Origin: Janthinobacterium lividum
GTDB lineage: Bacteria > Pseudomonadota > Gammaproteobacteria > Burkholderiales > Burkholderiaceae_D
Direction: 5' to 3'
Assembly: GCF_011601275.1 (NCBI RefSeq)
Contig: NZ_JAAOLY010000004.1
Coordinates: 62,001 to 126,000 of the forward strand
DNA: 64,000 bases
Notes under the pieces: generated by a model
What the model saw: the letters and a program-made list of their open reading frames with translations, nothing else
The model's database searches: none
Told to the model about the DNA's origin: nothing
Shown: positions 16,496-26,035 of the stretch, in pieces
Layout: every line of letters starts with the position of its first letter
Position numbering within the stretch: position 1 is the stretch's first letter
Position numbers and translations under genes: made by a program

Positions 16496-16613
16496 GTCTC
16501 ACGTGACTGGCGAAAAGTCGGGCGATCTCCACGAGTGGGGATCGGCAATCCGGCGAAAGGTGGGCACCCACCGGGAAACGTGAGATTTTTCATCAGCCGT
16601 TCGCCTGGGTAGC
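16496..16613 (+). promoter_or_regulatory. ZTP (pfl-motif) riboswitch upstream of glyA
   Basis: The leader shows both conserved parts of the ZTP/ZMP aptamer: GTGACTGGCGA at the 5' side and CCGTTCGCCTGGGTA at the 3' side. Helix P1 pairs TCTCACG (16497-16503) with CGTGAGA (16579-16585). Inside are an 8-bp hairpin (16523-16544) and a GC-rich hairpin (about 16559-16572). ZTP signals folate shortage, and glyA feeds one-carbon units into folate, a known ZTP-riboswitch target. Downstream, GGTAGCC of the 3' conserved part can pair with GGCTGCC (about 16653), a possible OFF structure with no T-run, so control may act on translation. Confidence 0.9.
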
Positions 16614-16728
16614 CACTATGGAAAAGCACGAAGAGGCTGCCTGTCCAATGTTGTTATTCACCTAACACCGGCTCCCCTCATTCGATCCAATCTGCCAGTA
16701 CAAGCACCCTCATACTTGGAGTTTTTAC

Positions 16729-17976
16729 ATGTTTGCAAAAGATCATACCCTCGCCAACGTCGATCCTGAATTGTTCGCCGTCATTCAAAAAGAAAACACG
16801 CGCCAGCACGATCATATCGAACTGATCGCGTCGGAGAACTACACGTCGCCAGCCGTAATGGAAGCGCAAGGCTCGCAGCTGACGAACAAGTACGCCGAAG
16901 GCTATCCAGGCAAGCGCTACTACGGTGGCTGCGAGTACGTCGACGTGGCCGAGCAACTGGCCATCGACCGCGTGAAACAGCTGTTCGGCGCCGAATGCGC
17001 GAACGTGCAGCCGAACTCCGGCTCGCAAGCGAACCAGGGCGTGTTCTTCGCCATGCTGAAACCAGGCGACCTGATCATGGGTATGTCGCTGGCCGAAGGC
17101 GGCCACCTGACCCACGGCATGCCGCTGAACATGTCCGGCAAATGGTTTGACGTCGTCTCCTACGGTTTGACGGCGGAAGAGGACATCGACTACGAGGCAA
17201 TGGAACGCCTGGCCCGCGAACGCAAGCCGAAGCTGATCATCGCCGGCGCCTCCGCGTTCTCGAAAAAGATCGATTTCGAACGCTTCGGCAAGATCGCCAA
17301 GGAAGTTGGCGCCTACTTCATGGTCGACATGGCCCACTACGCCGGTCTGATCGCCGCCGGCCTGTACCCGAACCCGGTGCCGTTCGCCGACTTCGTCACT
17401 TCGACCACGCACAAATCGTTGCGCGGCCCGCGCGGCGGCATCATCCTGATGAAGGCCGAACACGAAAAAGCCATCAATTCGGCCATCTTCCCTGGCATCC
17501 AGGGTGGCCCGCTGATGCACGTGATCGCCGGCAAGGCCGTTGCCTTCAAGGAAGCGCTGAGCCCTGAATTCGTTGAATATCAGAAGCAAGTGATCAAGAA
17601 CGCGGACGTGCTGGCGAAAACCCTGATCAAGCGCGGCCTGCGCATCGTTTCCGGCGGCACCGAATCGCACGTCATGCTGGTCGACCTGCGCGCCAAGAAC
17701 CTGACGGGCAAGGAAGCCGAAGCCATCCTCGGTTCCGCGCACATCACCTGTAACAAGAACGGCATCCCGAACGACCCGCAAAAACCATTCGTGACTTCGG
17801 GCATCCGCCTTGGCAGCCCGGCGATGACGACGCGCGGTTTCAAGGAAGCGCAAGCGGAAGAAGTGGGCAACCTGATCGCGGATGTGCTGGACAATCCGCA
17901 TGACGCCGCCACCATCGAGCGCGTGAAGGCGGCCGTGAAAGTGCTGGCCGACGCGCACCCTGTGTACGCTGCATAA
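16729..17976 (+). CDS. glyA: Serine hydroxymethyltransferase
   Basis: The 415-residue PLP enzyme interconverts serine and glycine and charges tetrahydrofolate with a one-carbon unit in the cytosol. The PLP-binding lysine is Lys229 in [15 protein letters not shown]. Other family marks are [20 protein letters not shown] near the N-terminus, [18 protein letters not shown] near 55-72 and [19 protein letters not shown] near 200. Length is exactly typical. TTGGAG precedes the ATG, and a riboswitch-bearing leader of about 240 bases lies upstream. Confidence 0.98.
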   Translation: MFAKDHTLANVDPELFAVIQKENTRQHDHIELIASENYTSPAVMEAQGSQLTNKYAEGYPGKRYYGGCEYVDVAEQLAIDRVKQLFGAECANVQPNSGSQANQGVFFAMLKPGDLIMGMSLAEGGHLTHGMPLNMSGKWFDVVSYGLTAEEDIDYEAMERLARERKPKLIIAGASAFSKKIDFERFGKIAKEVGAYFMVDMAHYAGLIAAGLYPNPVPFADFVTSTTHKSLRGPRGGIILMKAEHEKAINSAIFPGIQGGPLMHVIAGKAVAFKEALSPEFVEYQKQVIKNADVLAKTLIKRGLRIVSGGTESHVMLVDLRAKNLTGKEAEAILGSAHITCNKNGIPNDPQKPFVTSGIRLGSPAMTTRGFKEAQAEEVGNLIADVLDNPHDAATIERVKAAVKVLADAHPVYAA

Positions 17977-17987
17977 TTATTTGTCCA

Positions 17988-18026
17988 GAATGTGTCATAC
18001 AGAGTAAGATTCTGTATGACACATTC
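17988..18026. repeat. Perfect 15-bp inverted repeat after glyA
   Basis: GAATGTGTCATACAG and its exact complement CTGTATGACACATTC flank a 9-base loop. It is AT-richer than its surroundings and has no T-run. It may protect the glyA mRNA 3' end, act as a binding site, or be a small insertion remnant. Confidence 0.7.
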
Positions 18027-18036
18027 CTTCGTGCCC

Positions 18037-18068
18037 AAGGGCGCCCGGAGTGATTCGGGCGCCCTTTG
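18037..18068 (+). terminator. Intrinsic terminator between glyA and nrdR
   Basis: AGGGCGCCCG and CGGGCGCCCT form a 10-bp GC-rich stem with an 8-base loop, followed by TTTGT. The T-run is short but the stem is very stable. Confidence 0.7.
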
Positions 18069-18119
18069 TACAAGGACGGTGATTTCCCGTAATTATTACT
18101 ATAAAGTTGTAGCCAGCCC

Positions 18120-18581
18120 ATGAAATGTCCATTTTGCCAGCACGGCGACACCCAGGTTCTCGATACGCGCGTATCGGAGGAAGGGGATGCCATTCGGCGC
18201 CGCCGCCGCTGCGGCAAATGCGACAAGCGTTTTACGACTTACGAGCGCATTGAACTTATCATGCCGGCCGTCGTCAAAAAGAATGGCAGCCGGACGGAGT
18301 TCGCTGCGGATAAGTTGCGCGGCAGTTTGATGCTGGCCTTGCGCAAGCGTCCCGTCGCGGCCGCCTCCGTGGATACGGCCATCGCGTCCATCCAGGAAAA
18401 ACTGCTGACCAGCGGCTTGCGCGAAGTCGATTCCGGCTATATCGGCGAACTCGTCATGCAGGAACTCAAGCGCCTCGACAAGATCGCCTACATCCGCTTC
18501 GCCTCCGTCTACAAGAATTTCGAAGACCTGGCCGAGTTCCAGGATGCCATCGCCGAAGTGGGGCAGGCGCGCAAGCCCTGA
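18120..18581 (+). CDS. nrdR: Transcriptional repressor NrdR
   Basis: The 153-residue regulator represses ribonucleotide reductase genes in response to ATP/dATP. The N-terminal zinc ribbon uses C3-x2-C6 and a C-G-K-C pair near 31-34, framed by [20 protein letters not shown]. The ATP-cone domain (about 49-139) begins [20 protein letters not shown]. The glyA-nrdR-(ribD) order is common in proteobacteria, although here pilus genes separate nrdR from ribD. The start matches the family N-terminus MKCPFC. Confidence 0.97.
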   Translation: MKCPFCQHGDTQVLDTRVSEEGDAIRRRRRCGKCDKRFTTYERIELIMPAVVKKNGSRTEFAADKLRGSLMLALRKRPVAAASVDTAIASIQEKLLTSGLREVDSGYIGELVMQELKRLDKIAYIRFASVYKNFEDLAEFQDAIAEVGQARKP

Positions 18582-18802
18582 CCTCACCTTCTTGAAGGCG
18601 GGTCTGCTTATGCGCCCCGTTTTCACCACGCCAAGGTTTGCCTGGCAAGCGGTCTGATCAATCCCAACGCTGTTCTTCTCGACTTATCGCCGTGCTGTTT
18701 GCGCCAGCGCAGACCCGGCTTTTTGTGCGCGCCTATCTTGTAGCTGGGCCGTGCGTCCGTGCGGCTCCAGTCCTGGTTTCATTCTGTCCGCAGGAGAAGC
18801 TC

Positions 18803-19387
18803 ATGCACAGCGGCGCGCGTGGTCTCATGGATGGCAGCAGCCTCGTCGAGGTGCTCGTGTCGCTGCTGCTGTTGGCGCTGGGCCTGTTGGGCGCCAGCAT
18901 CCTGCAACTGCACTCCCTGCGCGCGCGCCATGAGTCGGCGCTGTTGTCGGCGGGCGCGCAACTGGCGGCCGGCATGGCCGAGCGCATGCGCGCGAACAGC
19001 GTGCTCATGAATGGTCCCGATACGGGCAATCCCTACCTGAACGTGGAATATGCGGCGGCGGACGGCGCCGACACTGGCGGCGGCGCGCCGGACTGCTTTG
19101 GCACCAGCGCCTGCAGCGGGGCCGAACTGGCGCAATTCGATATCGCCGAGTGGAAACAGCAACTGCATGCGGCCTTGCCTGGCGCGCGCCTGCGCATCTG
19201 CCGCGACCTTGCTGTATGGGATACGGCCGCGCAAGGTTTGCACTGGACCTGCAGCGGCGGCAAGGGCGCGCCCATCGTAATCAAGCTGGGCTGGCGCGCC
19301 CGCTTGCCCGATGGCTCTCCCGCCGTGGATCCGGCAGGCGAGTCGCTGCCCAGGCTGGCATTCCAGCTGGGTGGAGGCGGCGCATGA
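18803..19387 (+). CDS. pilV: Type IV pilus minor pilin PilV
   Basis: The 194-residue prepilin has a short leader ending at Gly11, then SSLVEVLVSLLLLALGLLGA with Glu at +5, the prepilin peptidase and N-methylation signature. A soluble domain follows with Cys residues (DCFGTSACSG, RICRDL, WTCSGG) that could form disulphides. It is the first gene of the minor-pilin operon, and GGAG lies 6 bases before the ATG. An upstream Met 55 codons earlier would bury the leader and is rejected. Minor pilins prime pilus assembly at the inner membrane. Confidence 0.88.
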   Translation: MHSGARGLMDGSSLVEVLVSLLLLALGLLGASILQLHSLRARHESALLSAGAQLAAGMAERMRANSVLMNGPDTGNPYLNVEYAAADGADTGGGAPDCFGTSACSGAELAQFDIAEWKQQLHAALPGARLRICRDLAVWDTAAQGLHWTCSGGKGAPIVIKLGWRARLPDGSPAVDPAGESLPRLAFQLGGGGA

Positions 19388-20352
19388 ACACTGCCTTGCA
19401 CCGGCAGCGTGCCATGAGCCTGGTCGAATTGCTGGTGGCCCTGTCGCTCGGCGCGCTGCTGATGCTGGCCGCCAGTAGCGTGCTGCTGGCCGCCAGCGGC
19501 AGTTATGGCGACCAGTCCGCCAGCGCGCGCCTCGACGACAACGGCCGCTATGCACTCGACACCATCGCCCGCGCCGTGCGCCAGACCGCGTACGTGAACT
19601 GGGACAGCAGCGCCGCGCCCGTCGCCCATGCCGATGACGACAGCGCCAATGTGGCCGGGCTCGACGCGCGCAGCCTGGGCAAGAACAGCGAAGGCATCAG
19701 CGGCGCGCTGCCCGGCGCCCTGCATGGCAGCGACGTGCTGGCCCTGCGTTATTACGGCGCCGGCAAGGAAGAGGGCGGCGACGGTTCCGTGCTCAATTGC
19801 GCAGGCTTCGGCGTGGGCGCCGCGCAAACGCAGGCGCAGCGGGGCTGGAGTATTTTCTATGTGGCGCAGGGCGCCGATGGCGAGGGTGAATTGCGTTGCA
19901 AATACCGTGGCGCGAACGGATGGGGCGCGGACGCCGTCATTCGCGGCGTCGACGGTTTTCAGGTGCTGTATGGCCTCGACACGGATACGCCGTTTGACGG
20001 CGTGGCGAACCGCTACGTCAACGCCAGCGCGCTCGACGCCTACGATGCGGCGCTGGTACTGGAGGGCGTGGACGCGGCCGCGCGCCAGCGCGATCTGCAC
20101 CGGCGCACGCACTGGAAACGTGTGGCCAGCGTGCGCGTGGCCCTGTTGCTGCATGGCGAGGCGGGCCAGGCGGACAAGCTGGCGGAACTGGGGCCGGCGC
20201 AGTTCGACCTGTTCGGCAAAGCGTATGCCGAGGCGCACGGCGCCGACGACACGGGTGCGCGCATCACGCGTGCGTCCTTGCCCGCCGCAACGCGTTCCAG
20301 GCTGCGGCAACTGGTGCAGACGAGCATCATGCTGCGCAACGGGCCTGCCTAG
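19384..20352 (+). CDS. pilW: Type IV pilus assembly protein PilW
   Basis: The 322-residue minor pilin starts within the pilV stop (ATGA overlap). The prepilin signature is RQRA|MSLVELLVALSLGALL: cleavage would follow Ala10 rather than the usual Gly, with Glu at +5. After the hydrophobic helix comes a large soluble domain with SASARLDDNGRYALDTIARA, typical of PilW. The C-terminal half contains VRVALLLHGEA-like strands. The Ala at -1 may slow processing by PilD. Confidence 0.88.
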   Translation: MNTALHRQRAMSLVELLVALSLGALLMLAASSVLLAASGSYGDQSASARLDDNGRYALDTIARAVRQTAYVNWDSSAAPVAHADDDSANVAGLDARSLGKNSEGISGALPGALHGSDVLALRYYGAGKEEGGDGSVLNCAGFGVGAAQTQAQRGWSIFYVAQGADGEGELRCKYRGANGWGADAVIRGVDGFQVLYGLDTDTPFDGVANRYVNASALDAYDAALVLEGVDAAARQRDLHRRTHWKRVASVRVALLLHGEAGQADKLAELGPAQFDLFGKAYAEAHGADDTGARITRASLPAATRSRLRQLVQTSIMLRNGPA

Positions 20353-20364
20353 GCGGGCGGCGCG

Positions 20365-21021
20365 ATGGCTGGCGCGGGCGTCAACTGTCGCAAACCGTGG
20401 TGTCTGCCTCGTGTACGCCATGGCGGCGCCACTCTGGTGTATGTGCTGTGCCTGCTGGTGATCATCTTGCTGCTGGGCGTATCGGCGGCGCAGATGGCCT
20501 TGCAGGGCGAAAAGGCGGCACGCGGCGAGCGTGACCGGCAGATCGCGTTTCAGGCGGCGGAGGAGGCATTGGTGGATGCGCAGAACGATATCGAAGGCTT
20601 GCCCGGCGTGCCCGGGCGCAGCAGTCTCTTCACGCCAGGCAGCGCGGCCGGGTTTGCGGACGGCTGCGGCGAAGGAGGCGCACTGGGCCTGTGCCTGCCT
20701 GCTGCCCCGGATGCGCCTGCGCTCTGGCTGAGTATGGACCTCGATGGCGCCGAAGGTGCCAGCCGTACCGTGCCATATGGCCAGTTTACGGGCGCCGTTA
20801 TGCAGACGGGGCAGGGTTTCCTGCCGTCGCGCCGGCCCCGCTACCTGATCGAACTGCTGCCGTTTCACCCGCCCGGCGCGCAGGCCACGGCAGTGGCTGG
20901 CGGCCTGGCGACGGAAAGCTATATGTACCGCATCACGGCCATCGGTTTTGGCGCGCAGGAAAGCACGCAAGTCGTGCTGCAAAGTTATTACCGCAAGCAG
21001 GCGGCGGGAGCGGGGCCATGA
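20365..21021 (+). CDS. pilX: Type IV pilus assembly protein PilX
   Basis: The 218-residue minor pilin has a leader of 21 residues ending H-G-G, then ATLVYVLCLLVIILLLGVSA. Tyr occupies +5 in place of Glu, as is usual for PilX/GspK-like pilins that sit at the pilus tip. The AFQAAEEALVDAQNDIEG segment is the family hallmark after the helix. The leader is unusually long and contains two Cys. It overlaps pilY1 by four bases (ATGA). Confidence 0.85.
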   Translation: MAGAGVNCRKPWCLPRVRHGGATLVYVLCLLVIILLLGVSAAQMALQGEKAARGERDRQIAFQAAEEALVDAQNDIEGLPGVPGRSSLFTPGSAAGFADGCGEGGALGLCLPAAPDAPALWLSMDLDGAEGASRTVPYGQFTGAVMQTGQGFLPSRRPRYLIELLPFHPPGAQATAVAGGLATESYMYRITAIGFGAQESTQVVLQSYYRKQAAGAGP

Positions 21022-24000
21022 GGGCTTTGTCGTTTGCCTGGCTGCTGCTCGGCTGGATTTTCCTGGCTTGCGGCGGCGCCATCGCTGCTCCGCTCCCGGT
21101 GGTGCTGGCGCGGGCCGACGCGGGTTTGCATGGCGCCAGGGTGCCGCCGAATCTGCTGATCAACCTGTCCCTCACGCATGCGGCCGCCGCTGCCGCGCAT
21201 GGCGGCGACTATGCGCCGCAGCGCGAGTACGCAGGGTACTTTCATGCACGCATGTGCTACAGCTATCCGTATCGCAGCAAGGACGGCGTCATGCTGCCGG
21301 ACTTGCGCGTAGCGACCGCTTACTTCTCCGTGCTGAAACCGGCCGATGCGCTGCACGGCTGCGGCGGCGACAGTTTCAGCGGTAACTTTCTCAACTGGGC
21401 CAGCACGAGCATGCTCGACATCGTCCGTTATGCCTTGACGGGCGGCGACCGCGTCATCGACGAGGTGCGCAAGACGGTGCTGCAGCGCGCTTATTTGCCC
21501 GATGCCGACAAGCCCATCGACTTCTTTGCCCACCCCGTCTTTTTCCCGCGCAAGGTCCTGCAGACAGGTGTGGCCGCGGCCACACCATTTGCGCTGGAGC
21601 AACTGGCCATCGTTTCCTGTCGCAACCGTCTGCTGTTCGGCGACGCCAGCCTGCTCCCGGGCGGCAGCTGCGACGCGCCCGGGGTTGCGGCCACGCACGG
21701 CGTGTTCCTCGCGCGCGTGCGCGTTTGCGACACGGAAGAAGGGCCGCTGCGCGACGACTTGTGCCTCGCGTATGGCAAGAACTACAAGCCGGTGGGCGCC
21801 GTGCAGCGCCATGGCGGCAGGGTGCGCGTGGGCGTGTTTGGCCACTTGAACGGCCAGCCCGCCAGCGCCGGCCCCGTGTATGGCGGCGTGCTGCGCGCGC
21901 CGCTGGCCCACGTGGGCAGGCAGCGCTGGTCAGTACCTGACTTTATGCCGCAAGACAATGCTGGCGAGGAATGGAGTCCCGCCACCGGTGTGTATGCGTT
22001 CCAGAGCGCAGGCCCTGGCGGCGGGGTGGCCGCTTACATCAATGGCCTGGGCCGCGGCAACGCCGGACATCCCGGCGCGTACGCCAGCGCGGCGCCATTG
22101 GCCGAATTGTTGTACGAATCGCTGCGCTATTTGCAGGGACGACAAGCGAGCGCCGTCGTGCCACCAGCTACGGCCCCGCCTGCCATCGACGATGGCTTGC
22201 CGGTCGTAAGCCCATGGAGCGACCCGCAAACGGCCAGTTGCCAGCGCCACGTCATCGTCAGCCTCGGCGATGCGGGCATGGCGGGCGACCGTTACGTGCC
22301 CGGTAATGTCCCGGCGACTCCCGCATCGAACGGCGACCGCGCCCGCGCCGCCGATGGCTTTGCGCCGCCGCCGTTTGATGCGATGGCCTGGACGCATGCG
22401 GTGGGCAGCCTGGAAAGTGGTGGGGCGCAAGGCAACCCCGCGCCACGGCCCGACCTGGCGGCACTGGAATTGCTGGCCGACGGGGCGGGCGGCGCCAGCT
22501 ACCATGCGGCAGGCCTGGCCTACTGGTCGCACGTGCAGGCCTTGCGTCCTGGCGGCAAGAACGACGGCATTGCAAAAGTCGAGCACTATGCGGGCGACTT
22601 GCGCCAGGGCGACTCGGCCGCCACGCCTGTTTCTACGCCCTTGCTGTTGGCAGCCAAATATGGCGGCTTTGTCGATGCGAACGGTGACGCCAACCCATTC
22701 AAGAGCGCGACCGGCAGCGCGCTGGACGAGTGGAGCCTGGATGGCCGCTGGCCCGCCCATTACCTGCCCGGCAGCGACCCGGCCGCCCTGATCGCGGGAT
22801 TGCGCGCAGCCTTTGCGGCCGCCGACAAGGCGACCTTGCCAGCGACGCTTGCCGGGCCGGCCCTGATGGCGCTGGCCAGCGGGACGGAAGAGGCATACTG
22901 GTTCCAGACGCAGATTCGCCTGGCCGATGGCGGCATGACCGTGTCGCGCGCCGCGTTTTCCGTGGGTGCCGATGGGACACTGCTTCCTGGCAAGCCATGG
23001 TGGCGCGCCGGTGGGCAGGAGACATCGGTGCCGGATGGACCGCCGCCGGCCTTGCGTCCCGTCTACACGCTCGACGCCAAGGGCGCCTTGATGCCGCTGG
23101 CCTGGACGCGGCTGGACGCAGAGCAGCGCGGCGCATTCGACGGCGGCGATGGCCGGGGGGAAGCGCGCCTGGCCTATCTGCTGGGCCAGCGCACATACGA
23201 GGTGGGCCAGCCAGGCGGTTTCCTGCGGCGCCGCTCAGGCAGCATGGGCGCGGCCGCGTATGGCGATCTCGTGTACGTGGGGGCGCCGGGGCTGGGCATG
23301 CCGGGGGCCGGCTATGGCGTGCACCGCACCGCGCTGCTGCAGCGGCGAAAAATGTTGTATCTGGGCGCTAACGATGGCTTGCTGCATGCCTTCGATGCGC
23401 GCACGGGCAGCGAATTGTTTGCCTATCTGCCGCAAGCCCTGCTGCACCTTGCGCCAGCCGCTGCGAGCACTCACTACAGCCCCGGCCCGCTGCTTGATGG
23501 CGCGGCGGCCACGGCGGAAGTACTGGCGCTGGGACATTGGAAGACGGTGCTGGTGTCGGGCATGGGCGGCGGGGCGCAAGGCGTGTTTGCGCTCGACATC
23601 ACCGACCCGGCCCGCTTCGCGCAGGAGGGGGCGCTGTGGGAATTCACGGACCGCGACGACAAGCTGATGGGCAACGTGCGCGCACCGCCCGCCTTCGCTC
23701 GCATCAACATGGGCGGCAAGGAGGGCGCGCCTGCCTACCGCGATTTTGCCGTCGTCGCCAGCGGCTACAACAACCATGTCAACGACGGCAAGGACACGAC
23801 GGCGCCCGCATCGGCGGCCGCCATCTTCTTGCTGGCGCTGGACAAGGTGCCCGGCATGCCTTGGGTGTTGGGAAGTAATTACTTCCGGCTCAAGGTGCCT
23901 GTGGCCAGCGGCGGCGGTGACGGTGGCCATGACAGCGATGCGGATGCCACACCCCAGGCGCTGGGCTCGCCCGCCGTGGTGCCGGGCGGCGACGGCGCGC

Positions 24001-24851
24001 TGGCTTTCCTGTATGCGGGCGATTTGCAGGGCAATATCTGGCGTCTCGACATGGCTGCCGGGCCGCCGTGGAAGGATGGCCAGGGGCGCAAGCTCCTCTT
24101 TGTTGCGCGCGATGCGCAGGGGCGGCGCCAGCCCGTGACGCAGCGGCTGAACGTGGCCTATGCGCCCGGCGGCGGCTATCTGCTGCTGTTTGGCACGGGC
24201 AAGCTGGTCGAAGCAGCCGATACCTGGCCTTCCGCCTTCCTGTCGCAGTCGTTTTACGCCGTGCACGACGATCTGCGGGCAAGCTCACCTACGCGCAGCC
24301 GGAGCGACCTGGAGCAGCGCAGCCTGGGCGAGACGGCAGGCGGCGTACGCGTGGACGGCGCCGAATTGCGCTACACGGGCAGCGATGCCATGCGCGGCTG
24401 GTACCTCGATTTTCTCGATACCGCGCAGACGGGCGAACGCAGCATCAACGGTGCCGTGCTGGCCGCCGGCAAAGTGCTGTTCAATACGGTCTTGCCCGGG
24501 CGCGATCCTTGCGCCAAGCCGGCCACGCGCCTGTACGTGCTCGATGTGCTGAGCGGCTTTGCCGCCGATGGCGCCGGTGTCGTGCAGGCGGGCGAGCAGA
24601 CGGGACGCTTGTTCGATGGCATGGCGCGCGCACCGCCGCTGGCGCTGGAACTGAACAGCACGGTGGGCGCCGCGACGGCGGCGGGGCGGGCCGAGGAACG
24701 CAAGGAACTGGCCGTGCTGCAACCTGGCTTGCCCGGCGCGGCCAGCGGGGCGGGGCTCAAGGTCGTCAGCGCACCGCTGCCGGCCCGGCGCCTCAGCTGG
24801 CGCGAAGTGGCGAACTGGCGCGAATTGCACGAGGCGGCCAAGAAAAAGTAG
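21018..24851 (+). CDS. pilY1: Type IV pilus tip adhesin/assembly protein PilY1
   Basis: The 1277-residue secreted protein has a signal peptide (residues 1-24, cleavage near A-I-A-A) and a PilC/PilY1 architecture. The N-terminal half starts with VPPNLLINLSLTHAAAAAAH and EYAGYFHARMCYSYPYRSKD, resembling Neisseria PilC; no MIDAS-type D-x-S-x-S is seen, so a functional vWA metal site is doubtful. The C-terminal beta-propeller (about 750-1200) has MLYLGANDGLLHAFDARTGS and SGMGGGAQGVFALDITDP. An Asp-rich loop GDGGHDSDAD near 970-980 could bind calcium. It promotes pilus extension and adhesion or surface sensing. Confidence 0.93.
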   Translation: MRALSFAWLLLGWIFLACGGAIAAPLPVVLARADAGLHGARVPPNLLINLSLTHAAAAAAHGGDYAPQREYAGYFHARMCYSYPYRSKDGVMLPDLRVATAYFSVLKPADALHGCGGDSFSGNFLNWASTSMLDIVRYALTGGDRVIDEVRKTVLQRAYLPDADKPIDFFAHPVFFPRKVLQTGVAAATPFALEQLAIVSCRNRLLFGDASLLPGGSCDAPGVAATHGVFLARVRVCDTEEGPLRDDLCLAYGKNYKPVGAVQRHGGRVRVGVFGHLNGQPASAGPVYGGVLRAPLAHVGRQRWSVPDFMPQDNAGEEWSPATGVYAFQSAGPGGGVAAYINGLGRGNAGHPGAYASAAPLAELLYESLRYLQGRQASAVVPPATAPPAIDDGLPVVSPWSDPQTASCQRHVIVSLGDAGMAGDRYVPGNVPATPASNGDRARAADGFAPPPFDAMAWTHAVGSLESGGAQGNPAPRPDLAALELLADGAGGASYHAAGLAYWSHVQALRPGGKNDGIAKVEHYAGDLRQGDSAATPVSTPLLLAAKYGGFVDANGDANPFKSATGSALDEWSLDGRWPAHYLPGSDPAALIAGLRAAFAAADKATLPATLAGPALMALASGTEEAYWFQTQIRLADGGMTVSRAAFSVGADGTLLPGKPWWRAGGQETSVPDGPPPALRPVYTLDAKGALMPLAWTRLDAEQRGAFDGGDGRGEARLAYLLGQRTYEVGQPGGFLRRRSGSMGAAAYGDLVYVGAPGLGMPGAGYGVHRTALLQRRKMLYLGANDGLLHAFDARTGSELFAYLPQALLHLAPAAASTHYSPGPLLDGAAATAEVLALGHWKTVLVSGMGGGAQGVFALDITDPARFAQEGALWEFTDRDDKLMGNVRAPPAFARINMGGKEGAPAYRDFAVVASGYNNHVNDGKDTTAPASAAAIFLLALDKVPGMPWVLGSNYFRLKVPVASGGGDGGHDSDADATPQALGSPAVVPGGDGALAFLYAGDLQGNIWRLDMAAGPPWKDGQGRKLLFVARDAQGRRQPVTQRLNVAYAPGGGYLLLFGTGKLVEAADTWPSAFLSQSFYAVHDDLRASSPTRSRSDLEQRSLGETAGGVRVDGAELRYTGSDAMRGWYLDFLDTAQTGERSINGAVLAAGKVLFNTVLPGRDPCAKPATRLYVLDVLSGFAADGAGVVQAGEQTGRLFDGMARAPPLALELNSTVGAATAAGRAEERKELAVLQPGLPGAASGAGLKVVSAPLPARRLSWREVANWRELHEAAKKK

Positions 24852-24906
24852 GCTCTGGCAAGGCACTGCAGCATATCGGCTGGCGTTTTTTGGAGAGGGG
24901 GATCGC

Positions 24907-25410
24907 ATGGGGACGCTGGCAAGGCGGAATGGACCTTCTGCAAACGGTGGCGCTCCCGCTGCCAACCCGCAGGGCTTCAGCCTGATCGAACTGCTGTCCG
25001 CGCTGGCGATCATGAGCCTGCTGCTGGCGCTGGCCGTGCCCGCTTATCATGGTCACGTCGTGCGCGCCAAGCGGGTGCAGGGGCAGGCGGCCCTGCTGCG
25101 GCTGATGCAACAGCAGGAGCGCTATTACTCGCAGAACAATCACTATCTGGCATTTTCCTCGGCGTCGCCGGCGGAGCAGGCGCAGCAGTTTCCATGGTGG
25201 TCCGGCGACGGGGGCGCGGCCGGCAGCGCGTATGAAATCGAGGCACTGGCCTGTCCCGGCCTGGCGATCGGGCAATGCGTGCTGTTGCGCGCCCTGCCGG
25301 GCACGTCCAAGGTCGATGCGCAGTTCCAGGATGCCGACTGCGGCATGCTGTCCTTGAGCAGCACGGGCCAGCGCGGCAGCAGCGGGCCAGCCAGCCATTG
25401 CTGGCCCTAG
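24907..25410 (+). CDS. Type IV minor pilin, PilE-like
   Basis: The 167-residue prepilin has an unusually long 23-residue leader ending N-P-Q-G, then FSLIELLSALAIMSLLLALA with Glu at +5. The globular part has QQQERYYSQNNHYLAF, which is typical of PilE/ComP-like pilins in betaproteobacterial minor-pilin clusters, and a C-terminal Cys pair separated by about 35 residues (DADCG...SHCW) that can form the D-region disulphide. GGAG precedes the ATG. It probably belongs to the priming complex rather than being the main pilin. Confidence 0.85.
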   Translation: MGTLARRNGPSANGGAPAANPQGFSLIELLSALAIMSLLLALAVPAYHGHVVRAKRVQGQAALLRLMQQQERYYSQNNHYLAFSSASPAEQAQQFPWWSGDGGAAGSAYEIEALACPGLAIGQCVLLRALPGTSKVDAQFQDADCGMLSLSSTGQRGSSGPASHCWP

Positions 25411-25413
25411 GCC

Positions 25414-25995
25414 ATGGCCATGCGCAAGCGTCCACCGTGGACTGTACGCACCGTCGGGCACACCATGCTCGAATTGCTGGCCGTGCTGGCGATTGCCGCG
25501 CTGCTGGCGGCCGCCGCCATGCCCAGCTTGCAGCAGGTGCTGGCGCGCCAGCAAGTGCGCGCGGCGGCCACGGACTTGTTTTCGGCCATCGAACTGACGC
25601 GGGCGCAGGCGATGGCGCGGGGGCAGCGCGTGCTGCTGATGCCGGCCGGGCCCGGTGGCACGGATTGGCGCGCAGGCTGGCTGGTATTCATCGACCGCAA
25701 TGCCAACCTGGCTTTCGATGGCGATGACGAATTGCTGTTCCGCCAGGGACCGCTGCCGGAGGGTATTACGGCCCAGTTTGCGTTTTCCTCGGCCACGTCG
25801 CCGTTTTATATCGCCTACAATGGCGCAGGACGCAGTTGCAGCGCGACTAATAGTTTGGCGGCGCGCTGGGGCACCTTGTCCCTGGCTTTGGGAAAGCAGG
25901 TACGGCATATTAAAATCAATATGCTGGGCAGGGTGCGCGTGTGCGATCCGCAGCAGCAAGCGGTCAATTGCAGCGGCGTGGCCGACAGTTCGTAG
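25414..25995 (+). CDS. fimT: GspH/FimT-type pseudopilin
   Basis: The 193-residue prepilin has a leader ending R-T-V-G15, then HTMLELLAVLAIAALLAAAA with Glu at +5. The following RQQVRAAATDLFSAIELTRA and GWLVFIDRNANLAFDGDDEL are GspH/FimT signatures. It starts three bases after the PilE-like gene; a second in-frame ATG lies two codons later. It is the last gene of the operon, and ribD begins 40 bases downstream. Confidence 0.88.
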   Translation: MAMRKRPPWTVRTVGHTMLELLAVLAIAALLAAAAMPSLQQVLARQQVRAAATDLFSAIELTRAQAMARGQRVLLMPAGPGGTDWRAGWLVFIDRNANLAFDGDDELLFRQGPLPEGITAQFAFSSATSPFYIAYNGAGRSCSATNSLAARWGTLSLALGKQVRHIKINMLGRVRVCDPQQQAVNCSGVADSS

Positions 25996-26035
25996 CAAGA
26001 CTGACCAATATATTTACCTTCAAGCAAAGAAGCCC

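Noticed and set aside
16678-17958. 426-codon minus-strand frame opposite glyA
   Set aside because: Antisense to glyA with no recognisable protein features; an artefact of high GC.
19033-20982. 649-codon minus-strand frame opposite pilW and pilX
   Set aside because: The plus-strand pilin genes carry clear prepilin signatures and coupled starts, so this is a shadow.
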